NCBI RefSeq assembly: GCF_029227915.1
Contig: NC_079875.1
Location: 10,973,001 to 11,033,000 of the forward strand
Direction: 5' to 3'
DNA from: Hydractinia symbiolongicarpus
Lineage: Eukaryota > Cnidaria > Hydrozoa > Anthoathecata > Hydractiniidae
Length of the DNA: 60,000 bases
Below, piece after piece: positions 23,920 through 35,720 of this stretch (the first letter of the stretch is position 1; every line of letters starts with the position of its first letter). The position numbers were made by a program, and so were the translations under genes. The notes under the pieces are model-generated. The model did not search any database and was not told the origin of the DNA. It saw only the letters and a program-made list of their open reading frames with translations.

Positions 23920-26900
23920 CAGTTAAAACATTGACTGACCAGAATCAAACAAGAGACAATGTGCGTTACAACAAACGCGATTTTAAAAAATATATAATCT
24001 AATCATATGCGATCTACAAACCATTTAACTATTGTCCGGTATGACATTAGACTTGCATTTCTTGCATGGATATTTTATTTCAATCTTTAAGTTTACTTTC
24101 TTTTTCATTAAGAACTACGTTGTCAGTGTGACTCCTTTTGAAGTTATTTTATTTTTCGTCAGTTTTATCATCAAGGTGCCCAGTAACCTAATGGTGAAAA
24201 GAGGATGACATCTTTTCCTTTGTTTTCCGTTAGAATCTTGAATAATTTTTGAGTTTTTTACCAATTTTCAGAGTCATACTATTCACAAATCCACTATGAT
24301 GTTCCTAAATTATATATTAGTGAATGTCATTGGGCATGCGCACACTCTCTCTATATGTTTAATATAAGACCGTAAAGAAAGGCGGTAACAAAAGACCGTA
24401 AAAAAAAGAAGAAGGCAAAGTTTGGGTTTCAAGATTAAATTCTAATGTTTTTAGTTTAAATAAATAGTTTACCATTTCTTCTTTCTTTGTTTTGTGGTGC
24501 TGCTAAAGACTATTTGCTCTTATCTGATCAATATGACTGCAAGTTATCTGCTGGATCTATTTCCTTGTTTAATTTCTCGTACAAAGATTTAAAAAATCAA
24601 AAATAAAATTTGTATTATCATACATTACCTTTACTCCTGGCCTTAATCGTATTAGTTTTGCTATGAAAGTCGATAGACGAAGCAAATACAGAGAAATGGT
24701 CTATAGGTAACAATGGATTTTATATGCATCGAATTTATATAAATAACTTAAAATGTACAACAATGACTTCCCTTTCATCACCAAAAACAACAAGTTCAGA
24801 GGAATGGATCTGGCAAATTCTAGCGCATCGGAAATACGAGATAACCGTAAATATGATCCGTCAAAGCCGAATTATATTCACTCGTACTTTATTTGTTAAC
24901 TAAATTTTGTTGAAAATAAAGTAGTTTGAATTTTTGGACCAATTTTGGCCTAAAATGACATTTAGATGACTTCCCGGCACTTAGGGAGCTTGGTTACGAA
25001 GTTTAAAACTGTGACATCACAATTGACCATTTGGGACAGGGTTAGTTAGTTGTCAGTTATACCAATACTATCCTGAACGTGAAATCCCAGGGTCGATTTT
25101 TTCTCAAAAAATGCTCCGAAAGAATTTTAAAGAACGGTTTTAAGGAATCTCCTACGCCTTCGGGCGCGGAAATTCAACAAAATGCAAAAATCGCTTTACT
25201 CTCTATCGAGAAAGATTAGTATAATTCATTAAAAGATTGCTTGATGAATTTAAATAAAAATGAGACGATTAGACAATGATCAAAATGTGCTTTTCAATGT
25301 GAAAATACTAAACATAAAATCAATGATCAAAATGTGTTTTTGAATGTGAAAATACTAAACATAAAATATGAAACACAGGATCAGAATCAACCTGTAACTG
25401 TGAATACATTTTGTGCACCAATTGCAGAAGGATTTGCAGGATTTAAATTGTTCATGGGAAAAGGGTATGGGCACATTGAATTATAAACTGGATTAAAATC
25501 TGAGAATAGTTATTACGTCTGGAGGAAGGGGTACTGAAATTGTTTCACATGGTTGTATACACATGATGTTGCCACATATCCTACTTGATGACCGATTGTA
25601 TGCTTGTTTAAGAAACCTTTTTAAAATGGCAAAAAGACAACTAGATTTTGTTAAGAAAAAAATTATTTAAATGAAACTTGAGAACAAGAATTTTTACATT
25701 AAGATACAAGTTTATGTCAGCTAATAAAGAATAGAAAAATAAACGTTCATAATGTTGGACTCAGGATACACACAAAAATTTAAGATATCATATTCTTATA
25801 TTCAATTTTTTTTGTCTAATTTTATCTTGTATGTTCTTATAAAAAAGCGTGTAATTTAAGTTCGTTCCGCACATTTTTATCCTCATCGTATCAAGCATTA
25901 TTAATTAATTTTTCATCGCTTAAGTTTTTCTTATCTTTTTAAGCACTTTTTTTTATATTATTAATTTCACAATTTTCTTTTAGATGTCGATCAATCGAAA
26001 TAACACGTCTTTGGAACACTGGTTATGCGATATTATATATCATAGAGTTATATGTGCATATTATGGAAGCAGAAAGCTCTCGAGTAGCTTCTATTCGATT
26101 AAGCTATATCCTTCGTTCATTATCTCATCCACCATAGTTACATTGCTACAAAGATTTAGTTTTGTCTAAATGCAACTCGAGAACTTTCTTGTAAAGGTAT
26201 GTGGTTATGAGTACTTGTGGAATGCATAGGTTTGCGTGCGCGTCAGGTAGCGTCACTTTTGATCATGCTTTGGGGTATTTTTTGAGTTAGAAGGTTTGGG
26301 CGGCGGTGTCGGTGGCTGTGTTTTGTGCTATAGTTTGGGCGATTAGGACGAAATATTTCTTGGGATATACAGCGGTAGTGTGGAAGGTATAGATAGGCTA
26401 GGTAGGTTTTAATGAGTGGAAGGCTTTCAAAGAAATTCGACCTAATGACATTCGTATAAATTTTAAGAGAATTTTGCTCCGCTAAACAAAAAGGAAAATA
26501 AAAGGCGATTGAAGAATGATTTTTAACTTGTCTTTACTCTTGAAAATTTTGAATTTGACAATCACTGCATTTTATTAACTTGATTGGCCTTCTTCATGTG
26601 CCCTTGTGCAGAGACATTTCATACTTTGGGTTTAAAAAGAATGGCGTGAAAATAAATTTTGTAAGATAAGAAGGTAAAATTCACAACTAATATTTGACAC
26701 ACTCATTTGGTATCCTTTCACGTAAATAGTTAGAATTCGTGCCACCAACTCGGAAAAAAGCTTACGACTACACTTTAGCTCTACAACCTTTTCCGTCTAC
26801 TTCGCAACTTAAAAACAATTCATCTGCTAAACGATCCTTTCCCGACTAAGTTATTTTTTGACAAATAATTATTTCTGACTAACACGTCTCTGAAATACCT

Positions 26901-28776
26901 CTGAAATACCTCTGAAATAAAATTGTTGAATAAAAACATCAAATGACTGATTAAAAAAAATAGTTCTAATATCGAGGTAAAAAGCTGAATTATCAAGTAC
27001 AGTTCAACTGTACTTGATAAAGATGCGGCACTTTGTGGATATATAACTTTATTAATGTTCAATGAGCATTTTTCTGACAGTAAATAGAGCTTTGTAAATA
27101 CCTTGTCATTTTATTTTATCTTGGGAAAGTTACGTCAAAACGAACAAGCGAACGTCCCATTACTGATCGTCTAGTTTGCATTTTAAGGAATGAATTTTTG
27201 TTTGGTGGGTTCAAACCTAAAGAAGCGATAAAACGATAGTGTTTACCGGTACAAGTATTCCATAAATTGCCTCTTTTATTAGCCTAAGTAACGTATTACT
27301 ATCCTACAATTTCATATACTTTAATGTTTCTGTGTTGTAACAGTTCACGAAGAGCAAAGCAGTGATATTTTCTCTCTAAAAATTGAAAAAAATTTAAAGC
27401 TTACTTTAAAACTGTTTTTTTTTGCAAAATTATACCACTAATTGATTTAAATTGTGTGTATCGCTTTTATTTTTCTATTAAATTATGTCCATTTACGAAT
27501 GTCACAAAACTGTCTCTCAATTCACAAGTTTTAAAGATCTATTTTCAACAGAAGGAGCTATTTTTATTAAGGCAAAGGTTCAATTTTTTATTCTCGTTTC
27601 TAAATTATTTTTCAAATGCAAAGATTACAAGTTTTGTTTTAGCTTCACGGTTTTTCCCTCCCAAGTTATTGTAAGGGAGGGTTTTTTAACCCAGTTGCAA
27701 AAACAAATCGTAAGCTTTGCTCACTCGTTTTAGTCTGGAAACGTAAAAATTAAAATACTAAAGAAAGCAAAATTTTCAGGTTTGTCAGGAAGCAGGATGT
27801 AAGGCGATAAAATCTCCCAAAACGGGCTGTCAAACCTATTCCAGACGAACTTCTTATTTTGCTTCTGTAGAAGTCAGGCACGATTTTTATTTTGATAAAG
27901 GGAGCGTTAAAAACGGGGTGGCAGTCTAGGAAGCTAGTGCGCATGTATTGCCGGTCACCGTGTGAATTCCTCCAACAGACTTGGCTTGAACTATGTTCCA
28001 CGGTATGATCTTCTGTGACGCTAATTTTTTTAAAAACGTAGCAAATTCTCTTATCACAATGTTACTTTGAAGCAGAACGTGGATAGGGCGTAAGCATTTC
28101 GCGCGATCAAAATTCCACAATGTACTCAAACCACATGTCTTCCTTCAATGCACGGTGTAACTTGTTGATGTGCGACACATTTGAAAGAAAGGAACATGTT
28201 CTAACTGGATTATGGAATGACTTAAATTCATTCTTACAACAACAAACACATTTTGTCTGTTGTTGTGAATGGATTCAAATTATTTCAAATATTCAGTTAG
28301 AAAATGTTTCCTTCTTTCAAATATTTCGCATGTCAACAAGTTACACTGTGCATTGAGGGAAATTTTAGGATTTTTTTTTTAATTCTTAATAAAAAAAACG
28401 ACATAAAAATTGAGTAAGACCCCCGCCTTTTTTATTTTTCTTGTTGTCAACTCGGCACTTTATTCGTAGTTGCATCCAGGATTTGGAATCCACCTGTTTC
28501 TTATTTTTCTGCTTACTCACACAGAGCGACTGAGATTATTTCGAATGCCAGTAACTGAGACTTTTGAGACTATTTCGATGCTACTTAGAGTGACTGAGAC
28601 TATTTGAGACTATTTTGATTGCGAACGAACGATGCTTACTGAGAGTAACTGAGACTATTTATTTCGACTGCACGGCATTCACATTTCGATTTTGGATAGA
28701 TGTATACGAAGACTCATTAGTTTTTCACACATTATTTTATTATCGAGACTAATTCGATATGAGAAATGTTTGTTTT

Positions 28777-28855
28777 ACCAATGGCGGGTTCGAACCACCG
28801 AATCAGTGATCACTCGTTTAGAGTGCAACGCGCTAACCAACTGCGCCACCGATCC
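28777..28855 (-). tRNA. tRNA-like sequence / possible tRNA pseudogene, duplication copy 2
   Basis: Counterpart of 23478-23556 with the same A and B boxes. The loop is CTAAACG instead of CTGAACG, so the putative anticodon changes from GAA to AAA. Two further changes lie in the acceptor region (acc.atgg, accgatcc). Free change at the anticodon argues against selection for a translating tRNA. Confidence 0.5.
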
Positions 28856-29153
28856 CCTGTCAAATACAACGCAAAAGCTTATGCCATTTAAAAATTTTGT
28901 TCCACGGAATAAGTTTTCAGTTCAATATGATATAAATTCAATGAGATATCGCATACATTAACGCGATAACAAATTGTGCCGCTCAGTTTAATATATCTTT
29001 ATGATCAGAAGGAAACTTCATCTTCGATTTTTGTAAATAAGTTGCGATTATTTTCTCATGTTATGTTTTCCCCCGAATTTAAAACAAATAGTACCCTAAA
29101 TGGCTAGTGTTATCTTTAAAATAAATGTTTACTCTGTGTAAGAAAGGATCATT

Positions 29154-29218
29154 GAGCCAAGTGGGACTCGAACCCACGTCGGAAATGTCTCCCGCTCTAC
29201 CAACTGAGCTACTGGCTC
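29154..29218 (-). tRNA. tRNA-like sequence with truncated anticodon arm, duplication copy 2
   Basis: Counterpart of 23855-23919, offset 5299, with no difference that I can see over its length, although nearby sequence has diverged. Same complete acceptor, D- and T-arms and the same shortened anticodon arm. Confidence 0.6.
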
Positions 29219-30134
29219 CAGTTAAAACATTGACTGACCAGAATCAAACAAGAGACAATGTGCGTTACAACAAATGCGATTTTAAAAAAATATATAATCT
29301 AATCATATGCGATCTACAAACCATTTAGCTATTGTCCGGTATGACATTAGACTTGCATGGATATTTTATTTCAATCTTTAAGTTTACTTTCTTTTTCATT
29401 AAGAACTACGTTGTTAGTGTCACTTGTTTTGAAGTTATTTAGTTCACATCCCAACTTTTCGTCAGTGTTACCATCAAGGGTGGTCAGTTCCTTAATGTTG
29501 AAAAGGAGACGACATCTTTTCCTTTGTTTTCCGTTAGAATCTTAAATAATTTTTGAGTTTTTTACCAATTTTCAGAGGCGACATACTATTCACAAATCCA
29601 CTGAGCGAATATGATGTTCCTAAATTATATATTAGTGAATGTTATTGGGCATGCGCACACTTTCTATATATATATTTAATATAGGACCGTAAAATACTAA
29701 CAGAACAAGGCAAAGTTTTGGTTTCAAGATTCTTCTTTCTTTGTTTTGTGGTACTTCTAAAAACAATTTGCTCTTATCTGATCAATATGACTACAAGTTA
29801 TCTGCTGGATCTATTTCCTTGTTTAATTTCTCGTATAAAGATTTAAAAAATCAAATAAAAATTTTGTATTATCATACATTACCTTTATTCCTGGCCTTGA
29901 TCGTATTAGTTTTGCTATGAAAGTCGATAGACGAAGCAAATACAGAGAAGTCGTCTATAGGTAACAATGGATTTTATATGCATCGAATTTATATAAATAA
30001 CTTAGAATGTACAACAACGACTTCCCTTTCATCACCAAAAACAACAAGTTCAGAGGAATGGATCTGGCCAAACTCTAGCGCATCGGAAATACCGTAAATA
30101 TGATCCGTCAAAGCTGAATTATATTCACTCGTAC

Positions 30135-30448
30135 TGGATAATCGGTTGCAAAAATATCCTTAGCCTGGTCATCTCCTTTGCTCTCGAAACAATCCGCTTA
30201 CAGATTTTGGATAATAATAAAATGTTAGTATTCTGTAAAGCTCAGCTAATAATTTTTTATTGCTTTGCCTTTCACTACCAATACGTTCACAAAATCGTAG
30301 AGTTTTATACTTTGCGTCCATGATCATTCATCAGCGAAGCCTAAAAAGTATTGAACTGATTTGAAACATTCAGCTTTCTTACATTTGCTTGTATTTAAAT
30401 TAGCACAGCATATCAGAAAGTAATTCTAAAGAAAAGACTACTTATATA
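30135..30448. other. Unique noncoding sequence to the right of the duplication
   Basis: AT-rich, no gene or repeat recognised. Confidence 0.3.
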
Positions 30449-30450
30449 CA

Positions 30451-30967
30451 CAGTGGAACCTCTGTGAAGCGGACATCTTTTAAAACAGACAACACTTGTG
30501 GACAAACAAAACAAATTGTCCCGGACAATTTACTAATAAACCCTCATAATAAATTCTCTCTAAAGCGGACAGTCTAAAACGACAATCTAAGAGGAAACTT
30601 CTTTCAGGTCCCGCACAGTTATTTCTTCCAGAACTTACCTGTATGAATCAGACAAAAGATTTTTTTGATCAATCAATGCCAGTCTTACCAAGTTTTTATA
30701 TTATTGTACCCTACTTCATATAATGTCCAAAGACGTTCAATTTAGAAAATTTCATTTCTCAAAGCCAATTTGTCTTTTGAAAGTGTTTCTTTGTCTAACT
30801 AGGGAGTGGGAGGGGGGAATATGAGCACGCCTAATGAATTTCAGACTATGAAGTAGAATCTTTTCAGCGTTTCTTGACAAAAAAGGAAAACCTCTTCAAG
30901 AAGGACACCTCTCTAAGGCGGACAAAATTTCTGGTCCCTAAGTGTCCGCTTCAAGGAGGTTACAGTG
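30451..30967. mobile_element. Inverted-repeat DNA element, Tigger/mariner-like, nonautonomous
   Basis: Left end CAGTGGAACCTCTGTGAAGC is mirrored by a right end whose complement is CACTGTAACCTCCTTGAAGC. Inner copies of 'aagcggac' occur near both ends (30550, 30915). The ~0.5 kb interior has no transposase frame. The CAGTGGAACCTC style is common for Tc1/mariner-Tigger elements, but no clean TA duplication is visible. Confidence 0.65.
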
Positions 30968-31142
30968 CATTTCAAATCTGATATAGGTTAACACAGTAAA
31001 AAATCCTTTTTTATTTTATTTATGATACTACATCTTAAAGCTTGGTACCAGAAGAAGAGATTTTCACCTTATTTGCATTCTTTATCATGTCACAACAAAT
31101 CATCCATCAGTGTGATTCTGAGAGATGTTACCTTACCTCTGA

Positions 31143-31215
31143 GACAGTTATTACCGACTTTCATACAGCGTAGTCTGGGCACTAGTAAAGCGCTTGTAGG
31201 GACAAATTTTTCATA
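31143..31215 (+). repeat. Dispersed repeat, one of an inverted pair
   Basis: ttaccgactttcatacagcg followed by agtctgggcac and cgcttgtagggacaa reappears as its complement at 35095-35165 with moderate divergence. Its meaning is unknown. Confidence 0.5.
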
Positions 31216-31344
31216 GTGGTAGTGCAACAAGAAAAAAACAACAACATTAACAGAAAGTTTAGATTGTGGCTTGCCCATGGAGGTATAAAAGAACTTTTAT
31301 GCCTCCTTGCTTTACTATTATAACACTAAAATTAAAGAAGGGTG

Positions 31345-32618
31345 TTACACCAAGATATGTCGCAATCAACGTGATATATCGCAATCAACGGTAAATGTCG
31401 CAACGTCGCCGGTAAATGTCGCCAGTCAACAGTAAATGTCGCAAACCCAACCGTAAATGTCGCAACAACAAATGTCGCACCAAAATAGATGATCAACGGC
31501 AAATGTCGGACAGATAGAAATCACCATATTACTCTTAAAATGTTCTACAACATAAGTATCACTGAGGGAAGGAATAAAAATTTTGAAGAAGCTAAAAAAG
31601 TTTTTCTTACATATGCAAATAATCCTAACAAACTAAACTTTAATGTTATCTCGAAATAAACACCACTTATGAAAAGACCACTTCCTTACGATTTTGTAAT
31701 GAGTGTAATGAAAGAGAAGACGTTAAAACAAAAGTTCGATAAATCGTCAAAGTAAACTTAAAACATAATAAGAAAATATGTAATATAAACAAGTTTTTAG
31801 ATGCCTTTATTGTTTGGGTCAAGTGATGGATAGTATTGCAAACCACCCGTATCGCTGGTATTTTCTTATCGCGGACTTCTGCAGTGCCGCTCGATCAACT
31901 ACTGGTGTTTCAAAACAGTTAGTTATTATCTGTACTATAATATCATACTCTTCTTCGGTAAGAGCTTTTATGGTCCTCTCATTAACAGCAGACGCGCCTC
32001 CAAAATAAGCGAGAAAAAATACAAGCATTAGCTACTACAGTCTTTATCGTTTCAAGAATGCACGATTCACAAGTATCTAATATTGTTGGTGTATTTAAAT
32101 CAAAGTCCTAAATTCAGTCCGGTTAAAAACGCCAAGTTAATTAAATACGATTGAAAAATATTTCTATGCTGACAGTAATATGAACACTCTCTGTAATCTT
32201 TTACAGCACATCTAATTTCAAGGCAATCAAAACTCGTAACAGTTTGAAAGTTTAAAAGATAGTTCATTGTTTCAATACCTTTAACAATAGGCACACTCGC
32301 CGCTATTCAAAATTTATGATGCAAAATATCACATTGAGCATTATTATAAAAGGTGCAGGTGGTTTATTCTTTTTTATAGTCAAGTGATATTTAAATTAAT
32401 GTTATTTAATCAAAAAAAAGTTTGAAACCATGAAAAAAAAATTGCGACATTTACTGTAAATTGTGAATTTCTGTGCGACGGTTACTATTGATTTTAACGT
32501 TCGAGACACAAATTTATTTGCGACATTTACCGTTGGGTTTGCGACATTTACCGGCGACGTTGCGACATTTACCGTTGATTGTGACATTTCACGTTGATTG
32601 CGACATATCCTGGTGTAA
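31345..32618. mobile_element. 1.27-kb DNA element with long, internally repetitive terminal inverted repeats
   Basis: Left end TTACACCAAGATATGTCGCA and the complement of the right end (TTACACCAGGATATGTCGCA) agree for well over 100 bp. Both are built from iterated units of the type (g)gtaaatgtcgcaa, with the same order of variants (aacgtcgccggtaaatgtcg, then aacccaac). The interior is AT-rich and holds a 69-codon minus-strand frame (31819-32028). I assign no superfamily; no target duplication seen. Confidence 0.75.
31819..32028 (-). CDS. Small unrecognised ORF inside the 1.27-kb element
   Basis: 69 residues with a protein-like central segment: AVNERTIKALTEEEYDIIVQ, then DRAALQKSAIRKYQRY. It weakly recalls helical N-terminal segments upstream of transposon-derived integrases, but I cannot name a family. 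It may be the remnant of the element's own protein. The short length and missing catalytic region mean it cannot be autonomous. Confidence 0.25.
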   Translation of the reverse strand: MLVFFLAYFGGASAVNERTIKALTEEEYDIIVQIITNCFETPVVDRAALQKSAIRKYQRYGWFAILSIT

Positions 32619-32654
32619 TAACTACAACTATATTTCAAAACAAAGGAAGTGCAG

Positions 32655-32825
32655 TTATCATGTTCATTCACTCTTCGGTGTTGGTTGGAGGTCTTTTCCA
32701 GAGTCGCCGGCAGTATTTTGGGGCACAAATCAACACAAAATCAACACTGACTGTAGGGGAAGAGAGGAAAAACTCTGAAAGAAGCCTCAAAAGCCGTTTT
32801 TCCAATAATTTATGAACATGATTGT
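32655..32825 (+). mobile_element. ~175-bp MITE, copy 1
   Basis: 152 bp from 32674 (ttcggtgttggttggaggtc) to 32825 (tatgaacatgattgt) recur at 33417-33568 with very few differences. The left terminus is degraded (ttatcatgttcatt) compared with copy 2. Confidence 0.75.
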
Positions 32826-32879
32826 CTGTAAATGACATAAAAAAATTGAAAAGGAGTTCCCCAGTTAAGAGCCAAATTT

Positions 32880-32975
32880 TTTCTTTGATGACACGTTCCA
32901 CACGTTCCGCACACGTTCCACACCCGTTCCAAGGTGCTCCACCATCGGTTGCACCGAAATTGAACACGTTCGACA
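32880..32975. repeat. Imperfect CACGTTCC-word repeat
   Basis: 'acacgttcc(a/g)cac' is iterated about four times around 32890-32930. Complementary ggaacgtgtg words occur at about 33033 and 33086, so the stretch could pair with downstream sequence. Confidence 0.4.
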
Positions 32976-33389
32976 CGTAGCGTCAACTTCAATGAAATTG
33001 AAGTAAAGTTTAATTTTTATAAAAAATTGACGGAACGTGTGCTACTGCAGTCTTCCCTTGTACACTTGGCTATGGAACTTGAGTGGAACGTGTGTGTTTT
33101 CCATTTCTTTTATATTACGAAGTGTCTATGTTATATAAAGAACAATTTTAGTCATGCATACATAATATATAAGCATATATAAGCTCTGGCCACATAGGAC
33201 AAACAATAAGAAACAAACAGACAATAGGAGGCCTGGAACCTAGTTTATGAAACAAGAAAACCAACCAGCTATGCATGCACAGTATAAGGAATGACAAAGT
33301 AGTACTTGTCCTTAATTCAGCCAACACAAACGCACACAAAAGCTTTTATAAAAAAAGCCAATTAAAAAAATAAGTCTCAAATTTTAGAA

Positions 33390-33568
33390 ACAATCATGTT
33401 CATAATAGTTTTGGAATTCGGTGTTGGTTGGAGGTCTTTTCCAGAGTCGCCGACAGTATTTTAGGGCACAAATCAACACAAAATCAACACTGACTGTAGG
33501 GGAAGAGAGGAAAAACTCTGAAAGAAGCCTCAAAAGCCGTTTTTCCAATAATTTATGAACATGATTGT
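33390..33568 (+). mobile_element. ~179-bp MITE, copy 2, with 16-bp perfect inverted ends
   Basis: Begins ACAATCATGTTCATAA and ends with its exact reverse complement TTATGAACATGATTGT. Internal sequence is shared with 32674-32825. Same orientation as copy 1, about 740 bp away. Confidence 0.8.
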
Positions 33569-35087
33569 AGCTAGCTAAATAGCTGACGAAAGATGGGTGT
33601 AGTTTAAGCCAGTTAGCTTTAGTTGGCCTGGCCAGTGCGCAGGCACAAGGGAAACATCACTGTAAATACTTTTCTTTTATTATCATTATGTTAGCTGTAG
33701 TTACATCTTTCTTGACCCTAAATTTAAAAACAAAATAAAATTCAACATCCACAAATTTCACCAGAAAGTTTTTTATTTTTTATTCACAATAAAGTTTTTG
33801 TTATTTGACAATAATGATTTTTCTTTCACCAAAATTACTAAATCCTCAGCATCAGCAAAACTGCTTTTTGCTAAAATGTTCATGAACATTTGACATATAT
33901 AATCTTTTAGTTAATAATAAATACTTAAAAAAATTAATTCTCGAAAAAAAAATTGAAAAATTTGGTTAGTATTAAAAGAGGGATGGTAGGTCAAACCTTT
34001 CTGACAGGGATAGGAAAAGGTTGGAAAGAAATCATAGCAAAACTACTTGAATGTAAGAAAATGTTTCTTTATACTTATTCAGATTCACAAAATTTATTTC
34101 AGCCGAATAATTTGTAAACACATGACTGATTCTTAAAAGTTGTTGTGAACTTGTGAACTAAAGAAGAAACCTATCATCACTTCTTTCTGTAAAAATCCAT
34201 CTCTTAAAGATTACCTTAATCCTCAAAATCTTTTCCTCAAAAAAAAGAGAAGATAATTAGCCAGAAAAAGTTGAATAAAAAATTAAAACTTTTAAAATTC
34301 AATTTTAAACCCAACTAAATTAACAATAAATCTGTTAGACAAATTTAGCATTAGCATTTATCAATATATCTATATTCCGATATGTATATCAGTTCTTGGT
34401 ACATTGTCTGAAAATATGTCTTCCACATCTTTGTCGGCATCCACGACTTTGTCTGCATCGAAACAACAAAATTAAAGTAATAAGGACAGTATCAGCTACA
34501 TATGCAGTTGTGACATTTTTAATGACCTTTCGTCCAAATTTGAAAATATTCTTTGATAATTAACCATATCTTGATTCTTTCAACTTGATATTCGATTATC
34601 CATTTCTTCTACTTTTGCAACAATTAGCTAGCTAGCTCTAATTCTTTTTTGGTTGTCCTTGTTGTAGCCATAGCCAAATATACATTACATTGTACATATG
34701 GTAGTTTCCAGTCATCTAGCTATATATAATTCATACCATGAAGGTAGAATATAAGGAAAAGATGTGTAATATCTAGCAGTATGTCATGTATTTTCTTATA
34801 GATAATTCAGTCCATGTTCATTGCCTCTGCAGGCACAGCGCTAAAAACACCCTTTTACCATCATCCAACTTTGAACTTTGTAAAAGTTAATAACTGTAAG
34901 TTGTTCTTGTTTTAATAAAGTTAATATACCACAGAGAGGACTAGCAGCACCATTTCAACACGTTATTTTAAAGTTAAATGTTAGTATAAAAAGCAAAGAA
35001 GGAAAAAAACATCTAAAGATTACACATGTCTTGGCCTTTCTTCATATGGCACAAACTTGACTGGGTTATCGAGTAAAAAAAAACAAG
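33569..35087. other. AT-rich noncoding sequence
   Basis: No exon, RNA or repeat family recognised. Poly-A/T runs are frequent. Confidence 0.3.
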
Positions 35088-35094
35088 CTAAAAA

Positions 35095-35165
35095 ATTGTT
35101 CCTGCAAGCCCTTTATTCGTGCCCAGACTGCGCTGTATGAAAGTCGGTAATGCAGTACTGACAAC
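35095..35165 (-). repeat. Dispersed repeat, second member of the inverted pair
   Basis: Complement of the 31143-31215 repeat (cgtgcccagactgcgctgta, then tgaaagtcggtaa), roughly three quarters identical by eye. A short palindromic word, gataaccggttatc, follows at about 35297-35310. Confidence 0.5.
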
Positions 35166-35720
35166 GGACTTAGTAAAAAAGGGTTGGAATGTAGGAATCA
35201 TCTTATATTGCGTGGATACAACCGAAAGAAAGTTCAAAGGGAGTATTCGAAGGTAAAAGGAAATTCTCGTGATGAAGCTTGACAACCGGTTATCTTGATA
35301 ACCGGTTATCGAGCTTCAAACTGAAGAATTCAGTTATATTCGCGACGTTTAATCTCAGAGGTAGGAATTGTTTATTATTTTCTTCCAATTTTGCAACAGA
35401 ATCTTTTGTTAAATGAAACGTTTCCAGCTGTTTTAGTGGTTTTAATGTTACAGTCAAAGTCTTATTTCTACTAAAGTCTTAGTTGTACTATTAAGTTTTT
35501 GTTTCAAGAAAAGTTTTTTATCAAGTTGTTTGTTTGCTGTATGAATCTAAACATTTCATACTTTATTAAGATTCCGGGGAGGATTTTAAAAGTCACATTC
35601 CCTTTGTTTGACAAAGAGAGTGTGAGCGGTACATCAAAGAAAACTAATTCAGAAATGGTGTATTGAGATATTAAAAATTATGAAATATTTTGATAGTTGG
35701 TAGAGCAGTTTTTTAAGATA

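Larger units (their letters stand above)
19579..24884 (+). repeat. ~5.3-kb direct tandem duplication, copy 1
   Basis: Matches 24885-30134 in the same orientation with an offset of 5306, falling to about 5297-5299 in the right half because of small indels. The left edge lies inside the last satellite unit (gcaTACTttattt) and the right edge is ctcgTACT, so TACT is shared at all junctions. It contains a 29-bp near-perfect palindrome at about 21687-21715 (TATCAAGTACAGTT on the left arm), a CCCTCCC..GGGAGGG hairpin near 22360, 'gagactatttcga' repeats at 23220-23390, and two minus-strand tRNA-like sequences. No protein gene recognised. Confidence 0.93.
24885..30134 (+). repeat. ~5.3-kb direct tandem duplication, copy 2
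   Basis: Second copy of 19579-24884. From 24885 to 27312 it looks identical to copy 1 wherever I compared. From 27313 onward substitutions and short indels appear every few tens of bases, including within the tRNA-like sequence at 28777-28855. It ends at ctcgTACT (about 30134), after which sequence is unique. The arrangement is head-to-tail with no spacer. Confidence 0.93.

Noticed and set aside
28692-28961. 89-codon plus-strand frame
   Set aside because: It runs antisense through the tRNA-like sequence at 28777-28855 and has no recognisable domain.
29125-29328. 67-codon frame containing LSQVGLEPTSEMSPALPTEL
   Set aside because: It is the antisense of the truncated tRNA-like sequence at 29154-29218.
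32402-32778. Overlapping frames with TVNVA or RHLP repeats
   Set aside because: They translate the iterated terminal repeat of the 31345-32618 element.
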